A DNA stretch of 64,000 nt, from positions 1,736,001 through 1,800,000 of the forward strand of contig CP084608.1 of NCBI GenBank assembly GCA_025917655.1, given 5' to 3'. Below, piece by piece: positions 27,471 to 39,642 of this stretch; the stretch's first letter is position 1, and every line of letters starts with the position of its first letter. The translations under genes were made by a program, and so were the position numbers. The DNA comes from Chlorella sorokiniana (Eukaryota > Chlorophyta > Trebouxiophyceae > Chlorellales > Chlorellaceae). The notes under the pieces are model-generated. The model was not told the origin of the DNA. It searched no databases and saw only the letters and a program-made list of their open reading frames with translations.

Positions 27471-27823
27471 CAGCTGTCGGCGGGGCAGGGGTGGACCCTG
27501 CCCGGCGAGCCCACCTTGCCTGCCGACCACCCGCTGGGCACCGCCGCGCTGCCTGGCGAGCCCACCCAGCGGGCAGAGGTGCCGCTGGCTCGCCGCCAGC
27601 CGTCCTCCGCCAGCGCAGCGCTCGCCAGCGGCGCTTCTGTCGCACTGCTGCAGGCGGGGGCGGCGGGTCGGCCCAGGGGGCAGCTGCGGCACCCCCAGCC
27701 GGCGACGCCGTGCGGCCTGGCCAGCCGGGGGTGGGGCAGCAGCCGGGTGCTGCCGGCGGCGCGGCGCACGCCGCGGCTGCGGCGGGCGGCAGCGATAGCG
27801 ATGGCGATGGCGACGCGCTGCCC

Positions 27824-30112
27824 ATGCACCCGCTCTGCCCGCTGGACGACGCCCACCTGCCGCTGGACACCGCCAGCCTGAAGAGCCGGCAGCTGGGCCA
27901 CGCGCTGCAGCTGCTGACGGGGAGCAGGGCGATGCGGGTGGGAGCAACGCCTGCGCACCGCCATCTGCGCCCTGCCGCCCGCGCTGCGCCTCGGCCCCTT
28001 GCCCCGCCGCGCTCTGCTGGCCAACATGTCAAGCAGCCCACCGTGCACGTGGGCCCCGCACACTCCATCCTGCGCCCCCGGCCCCCGCCCCCCCAAAACC
28101 ATCCCTCACCCCTTTCCCCCTTCTTCCCTGCCTGCAACAGACGCCGCCGCGGCTCAGCTGGAGGCCCTGGCACGCCTGTGCTGGAGCGACGAGGCGGCCC
28201 GCAGCGAGCTGCAGCGCCTCGACGCCCTGCCCGCAGTCGTGGCGTGCATGCGCCGGGGCGCGCGCGCCCACGCTGCTGCGGCAGCCGCTTTGCTGGGAAG
28301 GCGGCCGCGTTGAGCGGCGCCGCTTCGTCCCCAGTGCCGTGCCCACCACTCCACCTGCTGCTGCTGCCTCGAGCTGGGCTGTGCTCACGCCGCTGCGCCC
28401 GGCCGGGTGTGGTTCATCCAGCACCGCGCACGCCCCCCCCTTCACACATGCACACCCCTGCCGCCACCACACACACTACACCCACTCACCCTCCAACCCC
28501 CCCCACACACACCCGGGCCTGCAGCTGGATGCGTCTGCGGGGGTGCAGTGCAACGGCTGCCTGGCCCTCATGGCCCTGGTGAGGGGCGACGACGCCGCCT
28601 CGGAGCGCAACCGCGTGCACCTGGCCGACTGCGGCGGCGTGGAGGCGGTGGCGCGGGGTGAGCGGCGCCCGGCCCCCGGCCCTGCCCTTTCTTGTCGCAC
28701 CTGCTGGCATCCTGCCGCTGGCCCGTCGCGGCCTGGCCGTGCTCCAGCTCCCGCATGCGGGCCCCACCCCTGTGCACCCCACTTGTCAAACACAACACAC
28801 ACACACACACATGCACGCACACATGCACGCCATCCCCGTGCACACACATGTGCGCGCGCGCCCGTGTACCCGCGCAGGCATGTCCCAGCACAGCGAGTCG
28901 GCCATGGTGCAGCTGTCGGCGCTGCTGTGCCTGGTGCCGCTGGCGCTGGAGAACAGCGCACTGCAGGTGGGGCTGCCTGCACCAGCCTGCACCCGTGGCT
29001 GGCTGCCGACACCCGGCCCTCGGCAGCTTTGAAAGCCTGCCATGAATGCGTAGCAGCTGATAGCAATGCTGGCAACCCGCCCCGCTGCCACATGCTCCCC
29101 CTGGATCGCTGCAGCTGCTGGTTGCGCGCTGCTGCCTGCCCTCCATCCTGGAGGCGATGCTGCGCCACGCCGACGAGCCCGAGGTGGTGGGCAAGGCGAT
29201 GGTGCTGCTGGGGGTGCTGGCGCAGGCAAGCCGTGGGGGGTGCCACCGGCGGGGAGGGCTGCCTGCCGCCGCTCCGGGTCCAGCTGGCGCCAGCCCCGGC
29301 CTCACGCAGGGCAGCCTGCCGCTGCGCCTGTGGGCCGTACGCCCCTGCCGGCCCTGCCCTCCTGCTCCCGGCCCGCTCACCACGCCCCCGGTGTGGACGC
29401 CGCGCAGGGTGAGGAGGAGGTGCATGAGGCCATCAGGCGAACCCTGGTGGAGCGCACTCCCTTCCCACGCATCGCTGCCCGCGTGCTGAGCGACCTGTGG
29501 ACCCTGGACGGCGACGGGTGGGCGGCGGCGGCTGGCTGGGAGCGGTGGGGCCGGTGCCTCCCCGCCTCCCTCCTCCACCCTGGCTCCCAGCTGTTGCCAC
29601 GCATTGCGTCAGCGCGCTGCTGCTGCCCTGTCAAAGAGCGGTCGGGTGCACCCTTGTGTGTGGATCCTTGTGTGGTGGGCCCCGATGCGCATGACGCCTA
29701 GCAAGGCTCCCTGACACCGCGTGTGGCTTGCCCCCGCGCCGCCCCCGCGCAGCGAGGACGTCCTGTGGGCCTCCCTCTTCACGCTGGCGGTGCTGGCCAA
29801 CGACACCAGCCCCGCCTTCGTGCGCCACATGGTGGCCCTGGCGGCCGCGGGGTGCTGCCCGCGCTGCGGGCCGCGCTGCGCGCGTATCGCGGTGCGGCGC
29901 AGGCAGCGGGCGTGGAGCCAGACGAGATGATTGTTCGGGCGGGCGAGTTCCTGCTGGCGGTGCTGACCCAGGCGCGGCGCCTGCTGTGGGCACGGCGGGT
30001 GGCCCGTGCCACGCGCGTGGCGCTAGTTGGCGTGCTGGCGCTGAGCGCGCTGCGCTGGCTGCGCCAACGCGCTGCGCACCGCGTAGCCAGCGGCGGCGGC
30101 AAGCTGCGGTGA
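27824..30112 (+). CDS. ARM-like repeat protein with C-terminal membrane segment
   Basis: I do not recognise a named family. Exons spell helical repeats of armadillo type: AAQLEALARLCWSDEAARSE and LQRLDALPAVVACMRRGARA (about 28142-28310), VQCNGCLALMALVRGDDAAS (28526-28660), SESAMVQLSALLCLVPLALE (28879-28970), LPSILEAMLRHADEPEVVGK and AMVLLGVLAQ (29112-29228), EEVHEAIRRTLVERTPFPRI and AARVLSDLWTL (29408-29516), and VLWASLFTLAVLANDTSPAF (29753-29830). The end has ARATRVALVGVLALSALRWL, a probable membrane helix, with stop at 30112. A frame break occurs at a G run near 29850. The start at ATG 27824 (MHPLCPLDDAHLPLDTASLK) is a guess. The reading may instead be continuous with the FHA-RING gene. Introns end in long CA/C-rich tracts. 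Confidence 0.5.
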
Positions 30113-30681
30113 CGCCGCCTCTCCCCCGCCCCTCCCTGAGAGACTCAAGTTTTGCCTGTATCTCAGCTTCCAGATTGGCTTTCTGGACCAGTAGTTTTGC
30201 AAGTAGACAGGCAATGCTTTCCCTCCGCATGGACTGCTGCTGATCACCGCGTGCAGAGCTCACTGTTGCTTCCGACCGTTGCCGCACTTGACCAGTGCCC
30301 TCACGCGCGTCCCGCTGTGAACCACGCGCATCCCGCGCCCTCTCCCTTGCTGGGCGTTGCAAAATAACAAGATATTTACTATCGTATCTTTGCTTCATCA
30401 GCTATGTCCACTTGCAGAGGATGTACAGCATGAAAGGGCTGGAGGGTGCAGCAGCAAAGAGGCAGCACTTGCGTGCACAGAAGGGCTGGCAGCGGGTGCG
30501 TCGCCAGCTCAGAGGGCAGGGGTTGCGAGGGGTCATTGTAATACGGTCAGGTCAACGAAGGCCGGCGCCGGGGTCGGGCAGTAGGGGCAGTGCGGTCAAG
30601 GCAGAGGGAGCCAGCGAGCGGGACACAAGGTGGGTGGAAAACAGTGGGCAGCAGCTGGTGGCAGGCGTGCGCAGCATGCGC
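30113..30681. other. Convergent intergenic region
   Basis: Between the stop of the ARM-like gene (plus) and that of the SNARE gene (minus) I see no gene. It contains a TGTAA on the plus strand near 30536, about 420 bases past the plus-strand stop, which could be its poly(A) signal. Confidence 0.5.
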
Positions 30682-31210
30682 TCAAAAGATCCACTTGAGC
30701 AGGCGGGAGAGCTTGGACCAGGAGTACACCGCGAAGAACATGGCCAGGGCAAAGAGGACCAGGTAGAGCATGTGGTTGGACTTGCTCTGCCTGTAGGCCC
30801 GCCCCAGCCGCTTCATCGTCTTGCGCAGCGACAGCCGCGCCTGCTCCACCGCCGTCTCCAGGCTGTCCATCACCTGCGCCGTCAACCGGTTCTCCTCGCC
30901 GATGGCCTCCGACACCTGGCAGGCACGGCACAACAGGGGGGGGAGGGACTGTGCTCAGGGCCGTGGGAAGCGGGGCCGGTTGGCTGGCCGGGCGCCGTCG
31001 CCGCTGCACTGCGCCTGGGGTCCACGGCTAGCGGCTGGCTCGATTCAACAGCCGTCCCACCTGCTTCAAGCGGCCCACTGAGTGCCGCAGCTGGTCAATT
31101 TCATCGTCCAAGTCGACCGTGCCGCTCTCGATGTTGATCTGCAGCTGATCGCTCTGCGCTCCAGGCCCCCAAAGAGCGGCTGTCGCGCACTAAGCCCTGG
31201 TCTGCACCAT
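30682..31210 (-). CDS. SFT1/BET1-like Qc-SNARE (5' end uncertain)
   Basis: These small tail-anchored SNAREs act in vesicle fusion at the Golgi. Two exons are clear. The upstream one, ending near 31070, reads LQINIESGTVDLDDEIDQLR and HSVGRLKQ. The second (30682 to about 30915) reads VSEAIGEENRLTAQVMDSLE, TAVEQARLSLRKTMKRLGRA, YRQSKSNHMLYLVLFALAMF and FAVYSWSKLSRLLKWIF. Arabidopsis SFT1-type proteins have the same pattern (DLDDEI at the start of the SNARE helix, then NNHIMHVVLFALFCFF). One transmembrane helix ends the protein, with a longer luminal tail than usual (about 10 residues). Further upstream QPLFGGLERR is in another frame; the C run 31166-31170 would reconcile the frames with one extra base. 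I could not place the start codon. Confidence 0.75.
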
Positions 31211-31709
31211 AAAAGGCAAACAGGGCTTCGCTGGCGCTCCGCGGCAGCAAGTGCGGTGCTGGGCGAAGGTATGCAGCAGGGCACTCGGTCTACCTCGACG
31301 TTCACCTGCTTGTATATCCTAATCCATGCCGATGGCTCATGGCCCCGTGCTTCCAAGAAGCCCGCAACCCAGCCGCGCCGCTTTGCTCGTTTACTGACAG
31401 GAGCAGCTAAAACAAGGAAGTATAACAATCGTATGAAGACAATGGCGCGTGCCACTGTCACCTACACGAGCTAAAATCATGGGAGCACACGACGCGGCGG
31501 GCAGCACGGCGTGGCGGCAGCGGTCCAGCAGCAAGCCTGTCCGCCTGTTACGACATGACAGGCCAGGCAAACACCACTGTTTGTATGTGGTTTAACTGTT
31601 AACTGCAGTCAGGATGAACGCATCGAGCATTGCCCCTGCTCTGCTGGGACCGCTCAAGCCTGAACTCGCCTCGTGCGTACCAAACTCCTCGGCTCCTTTT
31701 CCTTTGCAG

Positions 31710-31714
31710 TTACA
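31710..31714 (-). promoter_or_regulatory. Possible TGTAA polyadenylation signal for the CBS-DCC gene
   Basis: TGTAA occurs on the minus strand about 515 bases past the stop at 32227. The region 31470-32226 otherwise holds no recognisable gene and fits a 3' untranslated region plus spacer. Confidence 0.25.
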
Positions 31715-32226
31715 AGATAAAATGGCGCATCCATTGCAGTATGGCAAAATGGGTCTGCGGCGTAATGTGAAAAGAATTGTTGGGCAGAGCAGGGGCAATA
31801 CAGCGGCGTTGCGTGAGGGGGGCCAGCCCGCAAGCAGTGGCGGAGAGCGCTCTACGGCTGGCCACAGCCGCATCAAGAGTGTCCTGCTGGTGGACACCCT
31901 TAGAGGCAGGCGTCTGGGGAAGGCAGCTGGGGAAGGCGGGTGTGGCGGGAAGGGAGGACGTTGAGCGAGGCGCTGGTGGGGACGTCGGCAGCAAAACATA
32001 GAACACACACACGGCTGCAACCTACAAAAGGCACCGCCAATCAGCCCATACGTTGGACAGGGAAACACAATGGAACTCAAAGGCCAGGAAAAGAGAGCCT
32101 CCTGGCCTGTGAACTGAGCGACAGAAAGAGCGGGGATGTGCAGCCAGGCAGGGGGGTTCAACCCTTCCCCAAACAATGAGAAAGTAGGGTGGCCCTTTGC
32201 AGCAGAGCAGGCCACCACCCTGCACT

Positions 32227-34522
32227 TCACCACTCTGCCTGGCACTCCTCCTCGTCGTCCACGCAGTGCTCGATGCCCTCGCTGGTCATCTTCATGCGCC
32301 GCATCGCCAGCACCGCGTCCATGCCCTTGCCCATGGGCAGGCGCAGGCGCGACAGCAGCTCATACACCCACTCCACCAGGGTGGAGATGATGGGCAGGTC
32401 GCCAAACGCCGCCGCCCAGCCCAGCCCCACCGCCGCGTACAGCTGCTTCAGCGCGTCGGTGCCCTTCAGAATGGTGCCGTTGCGCTGGATGGCGTGGATG
32501 GTCTGCGGCATGAGAGGGGGCGGCGGGCAGCATGAGCGAAAGGTCCACGCTGGGCATGGCAGGCCAGCGCGGCAGGAGTGTGGCTGGCACACAGGTCGAA
32601 GCAGGCCCGCAACAGGCCCTCTGTGAGCGTACATCCCCCTCCCCCGCACCTCCCCACCCCACACACACACGCGCCCCCGGGCCCGGCTGCCCACCTCCAT
32701 GGCCTCCTCATACAGGATGCCCTCGTTGTCGGCGGGGTCGTAGGCCATGGAGGCAATGTTGACAAACTTTATGCGGCCCTGCTCGCCGTCCTGGCGGCGC
32801 AGCATGGACACCAGGGAGAGGCACATGGAGCAGTCGCCGTCGTACAGGTACTTTACGGTCCTGGGGGGCATGGGGGGGGGTGTCAATGGACAGTGATGAC
32901 TCGGGATGGCAGCGGGGCGGTCGGCATTGGAGCAAGCTTGGACGCATGCAAGCGGGGCGGTGGAGAGTCCAAGGACGTGCGCGGGCACACGGCGGCAGCG
33001 GCCACACGACCGCGGCGCCTCACCAGGCCGCCTCCTGCTGCGCGCACTTGGCCGCCTCCTCCTCCTCGTCAAACGTGGCCGACAGGCTGCTGGTCAGCTG
33101 CAGAGGGCGAGCAGGTGGCAAGTTGTCAATACCGCAGGAGCGCTATGGCCCACCGTGCCTGCCCATCCTTGCAATCAAGGTGCTTCTGAGGGCTGCCATG
33201 CACCTGAACCACTCCTGTCACCATCGCAATGGCCTGCTGCTCATCACATCTTGCGCCAGGCCCCGACAAGTCAACAACCAGCCATCAAAGACCGCAGCCC
33301 AGCTCTCACCCCGCCCCCCCTTCCCCCCCCACCACACACACACACACAAACCCCACCACCACCAACCCACCTGCAGCATGTCGTCGGTGGACAGGTAGTC
33401 CTCGCCGTAGGCCGCCATCTCGCGGTAGAAGTCGCGCTTGGCAGCCAGCGCGCGCTGGAAGACGTCGGTGCGGCTGATGATGCTGCGGGAGGCAGGGGGG
33501 CGCGCGGCGGGCCGTGGGGCAGCGGCAGCGCAGCCTCGGCTCACCAACAGCGCCAGCACCAACTTCTGGGGTTGGTGGCTGCACCCCGCTCCCGCTCCAC
33601 GCAGCCCCCATCCCCCTGAGCCCGCCCTGCGCGCACACGCCCTGCCAGGCTCACCCGACTAGCTTGCCATCGTCGTCCACCACGGGCAGGCGGTGGATCT
33701 TCTTGGCCAGCATGACCGCCGCGGCCTCGCCGGTGGGGGTGGAGGGCGCACCACGATGGGCGGCGACGACATGTGGGTGCCCACCGACTCCGACATGCTC
33801 GCACCCTGGCGCCAGGCAGGAGAAAGGGAGCGCACCGGCTTGTATGATGAAGGCTTGTCGCGACGGGCAGCGGCTGCCCCTCGCACAACCAAGGGCAGGC
33901 GCCGTGGTGACACGGCGCCAGCCGTGCAGCAAGCGCTCCCCGAGGGCTGCTCCTTCGTGACGTGCTGCGCGCCCGCACCTGCTTGCGCAGCCGGTTGATG
34001 TCGCGGATGGATATGACGCCCACCACCACGTTGCTCTCGTCCACCACAGCCAGGCCTGTCACCTTGTCCAGCTTGGAGGCGGCGGACGAGAGCGGCTGCT
34101 CGGGCGTGGCAAACCGCAGCGCCGTCGTGGTCATCAGGTCTTGCACTGCACGACCAGCGTTTGTGATTCGTGGGTGGTTTTCATAGCTGACTTGATCAGC
34201 CAGCCGACAGCTGGTACTGCTGAAAGCAAACAAGGCGCGCTGCAAAGCAGGGCGCTGGCGGCGGCAGTCGCCCGGCCAGTGCAGGCGCCCCTTTCTCGGC
34301 CCCCTTACCCAAGCCGAAAGGCTCGTCGATCGGCAGCTCATCGGCCCTGATATCCTCTTGGGGCTGCGTTGCTGCTGCCACCCTGAGCAACGAGTGCCTT
34401 GACTCCCGGCCGCTCCGCCGTGGACAAGCTGCTGGCAGCGTGCTACAACTGATTCGTGGCCGCACCGTTGCCCTGAAGGCGCCGACAGCCGGACACCGGC
34501 CGCTCAGAGACTGCGCCAGCAT
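32227..34522 (-). CDS. Chloroplast-type fusion protein: two CBS domains plus DCC (DUF393) domain
   Basis: The first exon (ATG 34520-34522) gives MLAQSLSGRCPAVGAFRATV followed by Arg/Ser-rich sequence, a typical plastid transit peptide. It ends GLV at an intron whose phase joins VQDLMTTTALRFATPEQPLS and LAVVDESNVVVGVISIRDIN, the first CBS motif. The second is MSESVGTHMSSPPIVV, then VMLAKKIHRLPVVDDDGKLV and IISRTDVFQRALAAKRDFYR. Next come EDYLSTDDMLQ, LTSSLSATFDEEEEAAKCAQ and QEAAW, spliced in phase (TG|G) into TVKYLYDGDCSMCLSLVSML, the DCC motif with C-x2-C, followed by IKFVNIASMAYDPADNEG, MEVWVYELLSR-type helices and the stop at 32227. CBS pairs sense adenylates and, in plants (CBSX), regulate thioredoxins. 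DCC proteins are predicted thiol-disulfide oxidoreductases. One base seems missing from the G run 33744-33746. That all exons form one mRNA is inferred from matching intron phases. Confidence 0.75.
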
Positions 34523-34587
34523 ACTTCTGCGCCTGTTTCCGCCACTGCTCGCTAACAATTTACTGTCGGCGTAATAACGCTAACGGT

Positions 34588-34592
34588 TTACA
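34588..34592 (-). promoter_or_regulatory. Possible TGTAA polyadenylation signal for the VIT-family gene
   Basis: TGTAA on the minus strand lies about 215 bases past the stop codon at 34808, a usual distance for a green algal 3' untranslated region. It is a five-base motif only. Confidence 0.35.
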
Positions 34593-34807
34593 GGAAGTGG
34601 AACAAGTGCAGCCGATAACTCGATTGTCGTCAGCCTTGCTGGCGGCACGCCACCTCAACCCACTTCCCAGCTGCACGAGCCGCTGCACGAGCTCTGCTTG
34701 CGCCGTTGGCCCAGGCGTGTGAGGTTGCATGTACACAGGAAGCTCGTGAATTGTGTCAATGCCCCTGAACTGGAGGATGACAAGCTGGCCAGCCGGGGCA
34801 GAGCCAC

Positions 34808-36361
34808 TCAACCGCTGGCATCCACGTTCAAGGCGCGCCCGATGCCGTACACGACGCCCAAAGCCATCCAGCCGCCCAGCACCACACGCATGCCGCCACG
34901 CAGCACGTTCGCTCCACCAAGGAACGCCCCCAGGAAGCCAAAGAGGCACAGGCCAGCTGCACGAGGGTGCAGGGGAGCGGGCATGTGCTCAGCAGGAGCT
35001 TGCTCCCACTGGCACAAAAAATTGCAGAGCTTATGTCGGAATGCCCCACTCTGCTGATGAGCAGCGTATTCGCAGCAGATGCGCATGGCACTCACCCGTG
35101 GTGGCCCCTGCAAGGATGCCAATGCGCAGGGTGGGGTCGCTGACCCACGCGGCCGACAGCAGCGGCAGGGCCGCCCCTGTCACGAAGCAGATGGCGGACA
35201 CGAGGGCGGCTTGCAGCGGGTTGGCCAGCTCGTCGATGTCTGGGGTGCGGGGGCGAGGGGCACAGGCAGGAGTCGGGCACGTTAGCGACACCAGCCGCGG
35301 CGCCAGGCACAGAGAGCGGCGCTTTCCCTCACACGCCGCGCGCAGCTTGTTCAAAGCTTGCACACAGGTCTTGCTGGGCATGTGCCTCTGCAGGCGCGGG
35401 CCTCACCAATGCCCAGCTCATCCCGCGCGTGCGCCCGCACTACGTCTTTCTCGCTCAGCACCTCGGCCACTTGGCGGGCCAGGGAGTAGGGCAGCCCTCG
35501 AGCCACGTAGATCTGCGCCAGCTCCTCCAGCTCCCGCGCCTGCAGGAAGGGAAGGGCGGTGGGTGGAGCGGGGTGGTGTCATTGAGTGTATTGGTGTGGG
35601 GTGGGGTGGGGGGTGGGGGGGCATGGGCTGAGGGAGGGGGACCGTGTTGGAGGGGCTGGCTGCAGGGAGATGGGCAGACCGATCTTTTGTGTACTCATGA
35701 CAGCGCCCCCCCCTCCCCACCCACCACCACCACACACACACACCTGCGCCTCCGGCCCCTTGAGCTGCTCCAGCCTCTCCTGCTCGATGTCCGCCTTCTC
35801 GGCATCTCGCTGGCTGCTCACACTGATGTACTCGCCCACCTAACCGGGTCAGTGGGGTAGGGCAGGAGCGCCGCAGGAGGCAGTCAGCGCCTGGGGACTC
35901 AAAAAGCGGGGAAGCATGCGGCGGCGCCACGAACCCAGTTCTCCCAAACTTGTAGGCTTGTGAGCAGTCGGCGGCAGCCCAGCTCCAAGGCCAGCCCTGT
36001 GCCCTGCTCACCGCCATTGACAGCGAGCCGCCAACCATGCCGGCCACGCCCGCCAGGCGCAGCGTGGCCAGGTTGGAGGTGTGCCCCCACGCCCATCATC
36101 AGGGCCGCGGTGGACACCAGGCCGTCGTTGGCGCCCAGCACCAGTGCACGCAGCCAGGGCGCGCGGTTGCTGTGGTGCCTGCACCCGCGTGGTTGCGGAA
36201 GAAGAGGGGTGGCAGAGGGGTCGGTGCTCCGCGGCCTGCTGGCCGGCCCGCGGCGGCTGCCAGCCGCCTCTCCTGGTCATCTCGCTAGCCTTGGCTTCGA
36301 ATGATGCATTCCCTCACGTGTGATCACAGTATTCGTCGACCTCGCCGTTATGAGCCTGCAT
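34808..36361 (-). CDS. VIT/CCC1-family iron/manganese transporter
   Basis: Vacuolar iron transporter family proteins move Fe2+ or Mn2+ out of the cytosol into vacuoles or other compartments. The first exon (ATG about 36361, MQAHNGEVDEYCDHT) joins in phase to HHSNRAPWLRALVLGANDGL and VSTAALMMGVGA, the family's first helix with its G-x-x-DG motif. A frame change at a G/C run leads to AGVAGMVGGSLSMA, then VGEYISVSSQRDAEKADIEQ and ERLEQLKGPEAQ (the cytosolic metal-binding helix region), QIYVARGLPYSLARQVAEVL, DIDELANPLQAALVSAICFV, TGAALPLLSAAW and GFLGAFLGGANVLRGGMRVV, ending ALNVDASG (stop 34808). About five membrane helices are visible. The first exon may not be the true start, since no good context is seen. 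Confidence 0.85.
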
Positions 36362-37310
36362 AAGCCCATCGGAGACGCCCCCTTGCTCCGCCCTGGCGGC
36401 CGCGAGATCGGGGCTGCTGCCGCGTGTGTGGCTGGCCAACGATGCAGATCGCGACTGCCGATGCTCCCTCTGCAGTACAGGGGTAATGTAAGGTGGGCTT
36501 GGCAGGACTGTGGCAACGGGGTGGCGCACGGCAGGCTGGCGAGGTCAAAGCTGCCTCACCGTGCTGGACGGCAGGGGTTCGTATCCCTCTGGGACCTGGC
36601 CGCTATGGGCACCAGGTAGGCTCCTCTCCATCTGTTGACGGTGCTCTGGGCCCATTCTGACGTCAACGGGGTGGATGAATCCGCCTTGAACTTGTTTGCC
36701 CAACCACTGCGACTGGTGTCGGGACGACACTGCTGCTGGCTTGTCGTTAAAATATGCAACTGTTATTATATCACACTGGGAGGCTTTAATTGCCCCTGAA
36801 GTGCCGCAGGTAGGGAGTTGAGAGGTTGCCGACAAAGACTTTTGGCGTACCCGGCCTTACCGAATGCCCTATTCCTTGTGAACAAAATGCAGACAGGAAC
36901 GTAAGTTAGGGGAGCCACACGGGGAGCTTCCACAGCGGTGTGAGAGAATCACGAGATGCGCCACATGGCACACGCTGGCCGTATGCGCGGCGCACGGTGG
37001 ACGATCCTAACCCATGTTCCCCGCGTCATATCCCGATCATGCTAGGCACGGGATGGCTGGGCTGAGCTGAGGCGAGGGCAGCGCAGCATGTATCACCAGC
37101 TCTCAGCAGCCAACCATGACACACCAGCACCGGTCCAGCCTTTGCGCCTTTGCACGTCGCATTCCTCCAGCGTGCATTACACACAGCTGGCCAGAAGAGG
37201 ATGCACGCGCCGCCGGCGCGGCGGCGGCTGCTGCCCGAGAGTGGGCGTCGAGGCACGAGCCGAAGGGGGGCTGCTGCTGCGGGGTGGGAGCAAGGGGAGC
37301 TGCTGCAGGC
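36362..37310. other. Intergenic region of about 950 bases
   Basis: It holds the 5' flank of the VIT gene and the 3' flank of uL15 (both minus strand). I see no gene. A minus-strand TGTAA occurs near 37177-37181, about 130 bases past the uL15 stop. The stretch 36600-37020 is noticeably less GC-rich than its surroundings. Confidence 0.5.
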
Positions 37311-38538
<1,228 letters not shown>

Positions 38539-38862
38539 TTTGAGAACAGGCCCTCCTCCCACGCGGCCAGAGAGACAGAGACCGGCAACCTGCACGCTCT
38601 AGGGGCGCCCCGGGCACCGCTGCCAGGGACAACGATGGCAGCATGCAAGCCCTGAGCACGCAACAGGACAACCGATCGATCGTTTTGATGTTGTTCTCGT
38701 CGTCCAGCGTTTTTCAGGGCTCGTCAATTCTCTCCTCTGTGTTTGGCGAGACCCCTTGAAATAGTTTTGTGTGCTGCTCCACCGGGCGCTTTGCTTGTAT
38801 CTCCCGTATCCTTTATTGTATCCCTGTTTAGATCGATATTGAGCGGGCCGATCGTTGCCAAG
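38539..38862. promoter_or_regulatory. Shared promoter region of uL15 and mS34
   Basis: The 324 bases between the two start codons are less GC-rich than the neighbouring exons and contain GATCGATCG near 38675-38685. No open frame of interest lies here. Both genes must start transcription within it or overlap it, so a bidirectional promoter is likely. No TATA box is obvious. Confidence 0.55.
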
Positions 38863-39586
38863 ATGCGCTCGACCTTGTTGCAGCAGGCCAAAAACGGTAA
38901 GCTGAAGGGAACGTCAATCCAAAATGCTCTTTATTGGATGCCTGAGATGCAGTTGACGCGCCAAAATACGCCGTTAAGGCTCGCCCCAGTTTCAGAACAC
39001 CTGCCGCCGCGCGCTGCCCACTTTGACGCTGACAGCGTGCTGGCGGTCTCTTTAAACCCTCTGCAGCATTTGAGCTGCTCAGTAGGCAGCCGCAGCATGG
39101 AATGAGCAGCAAGCTCAGCCGCACCAGCTGGCCGGATGACTGCTATTGGACCATTTCCAAAGTGCGATTGTCGCCGGTGAGTTGAGGGGCGAGGCTGACT
39201 TACAATGTACCGTGGTTGTGCACCCTCTCATCCGCCACTGGAACAGCCAATCGTACAATTGAGAGTGAATCAAGATCCCTGCCTAATCCGACCGTCCCCT
39301 CAGTTTGTGTTCCTGCCCTGCCCACGCCCAACAGGACGGCAAGCACGGCACTGCATGGGGTGTACTGACATGGCGCGGCGAGGAGCAGCAACCTGGGCTG
39401 CCCACGCAGGTCCGCGGGCCATTGAAACCTGTCTGGCGCCTGGTGGAGGACAGCACCAGGCAGCCGCAGACTTGGCAGTCCCTTGTGGCAGATGCGCTGC
39501 GGCAAGACCAGCAGGCAGCGACAGCGGACGCATCAGCGCAGGCTGAAGCAGCAGCAGCAGCAGCAGGAGCTCCCCCTGCCGCATAG
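38863..39586 (+). CDS. MRPS34: Mitochondrial small-subunit ribosomal protein mS34
   Basis: mS34 is a mitochondria-specific protein of the small mitoribosomal subunit. Three exons join in phase: 38863-38896 (MRSTLLQQAKN), 39067-39176 (FELLSRQPQHGMSSKLSRTS, WPDDCYWTISKVRLSP) and 39335-39586 (DGKHGTAWGVLTWRGEEQQP, LKPVWRLVEDSTRQP, ending AAAGAPPAA). Human MRPS34 has LLQLLGRLP, KSWLW, EPCYWRLTRVRPDY, HGKAWGILTFKGK and DWRLVPK in the same order. The total is 131 residues, much shorter than the human protein, which has N- and C-terminal extensions. The Ala-rich tail is not conserved. Confidence 0.87.
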
Positions 39587-39642
39587 CCAGGCAGCACATG
39601 CTCCAGTTGAGCGTACAGTGTACCATGCAGATACCCACGTAG

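Noticed and set aside
28430-28860. CA/C-rich tracts as microsatellite loci or Z-DNA elements in their own right
   Set aside because: They always sit at intron ends with fixed polarity, so I treat them as intron features (see findings) rather than independent repeats.
36545-36620. A T-arm-like sequence (GGGGTTCGTATCCCTC) suggesting a tRNA
   Set aside because: No matching acceptor stem, D arm or anticodon arm could be paired around it on either strand.
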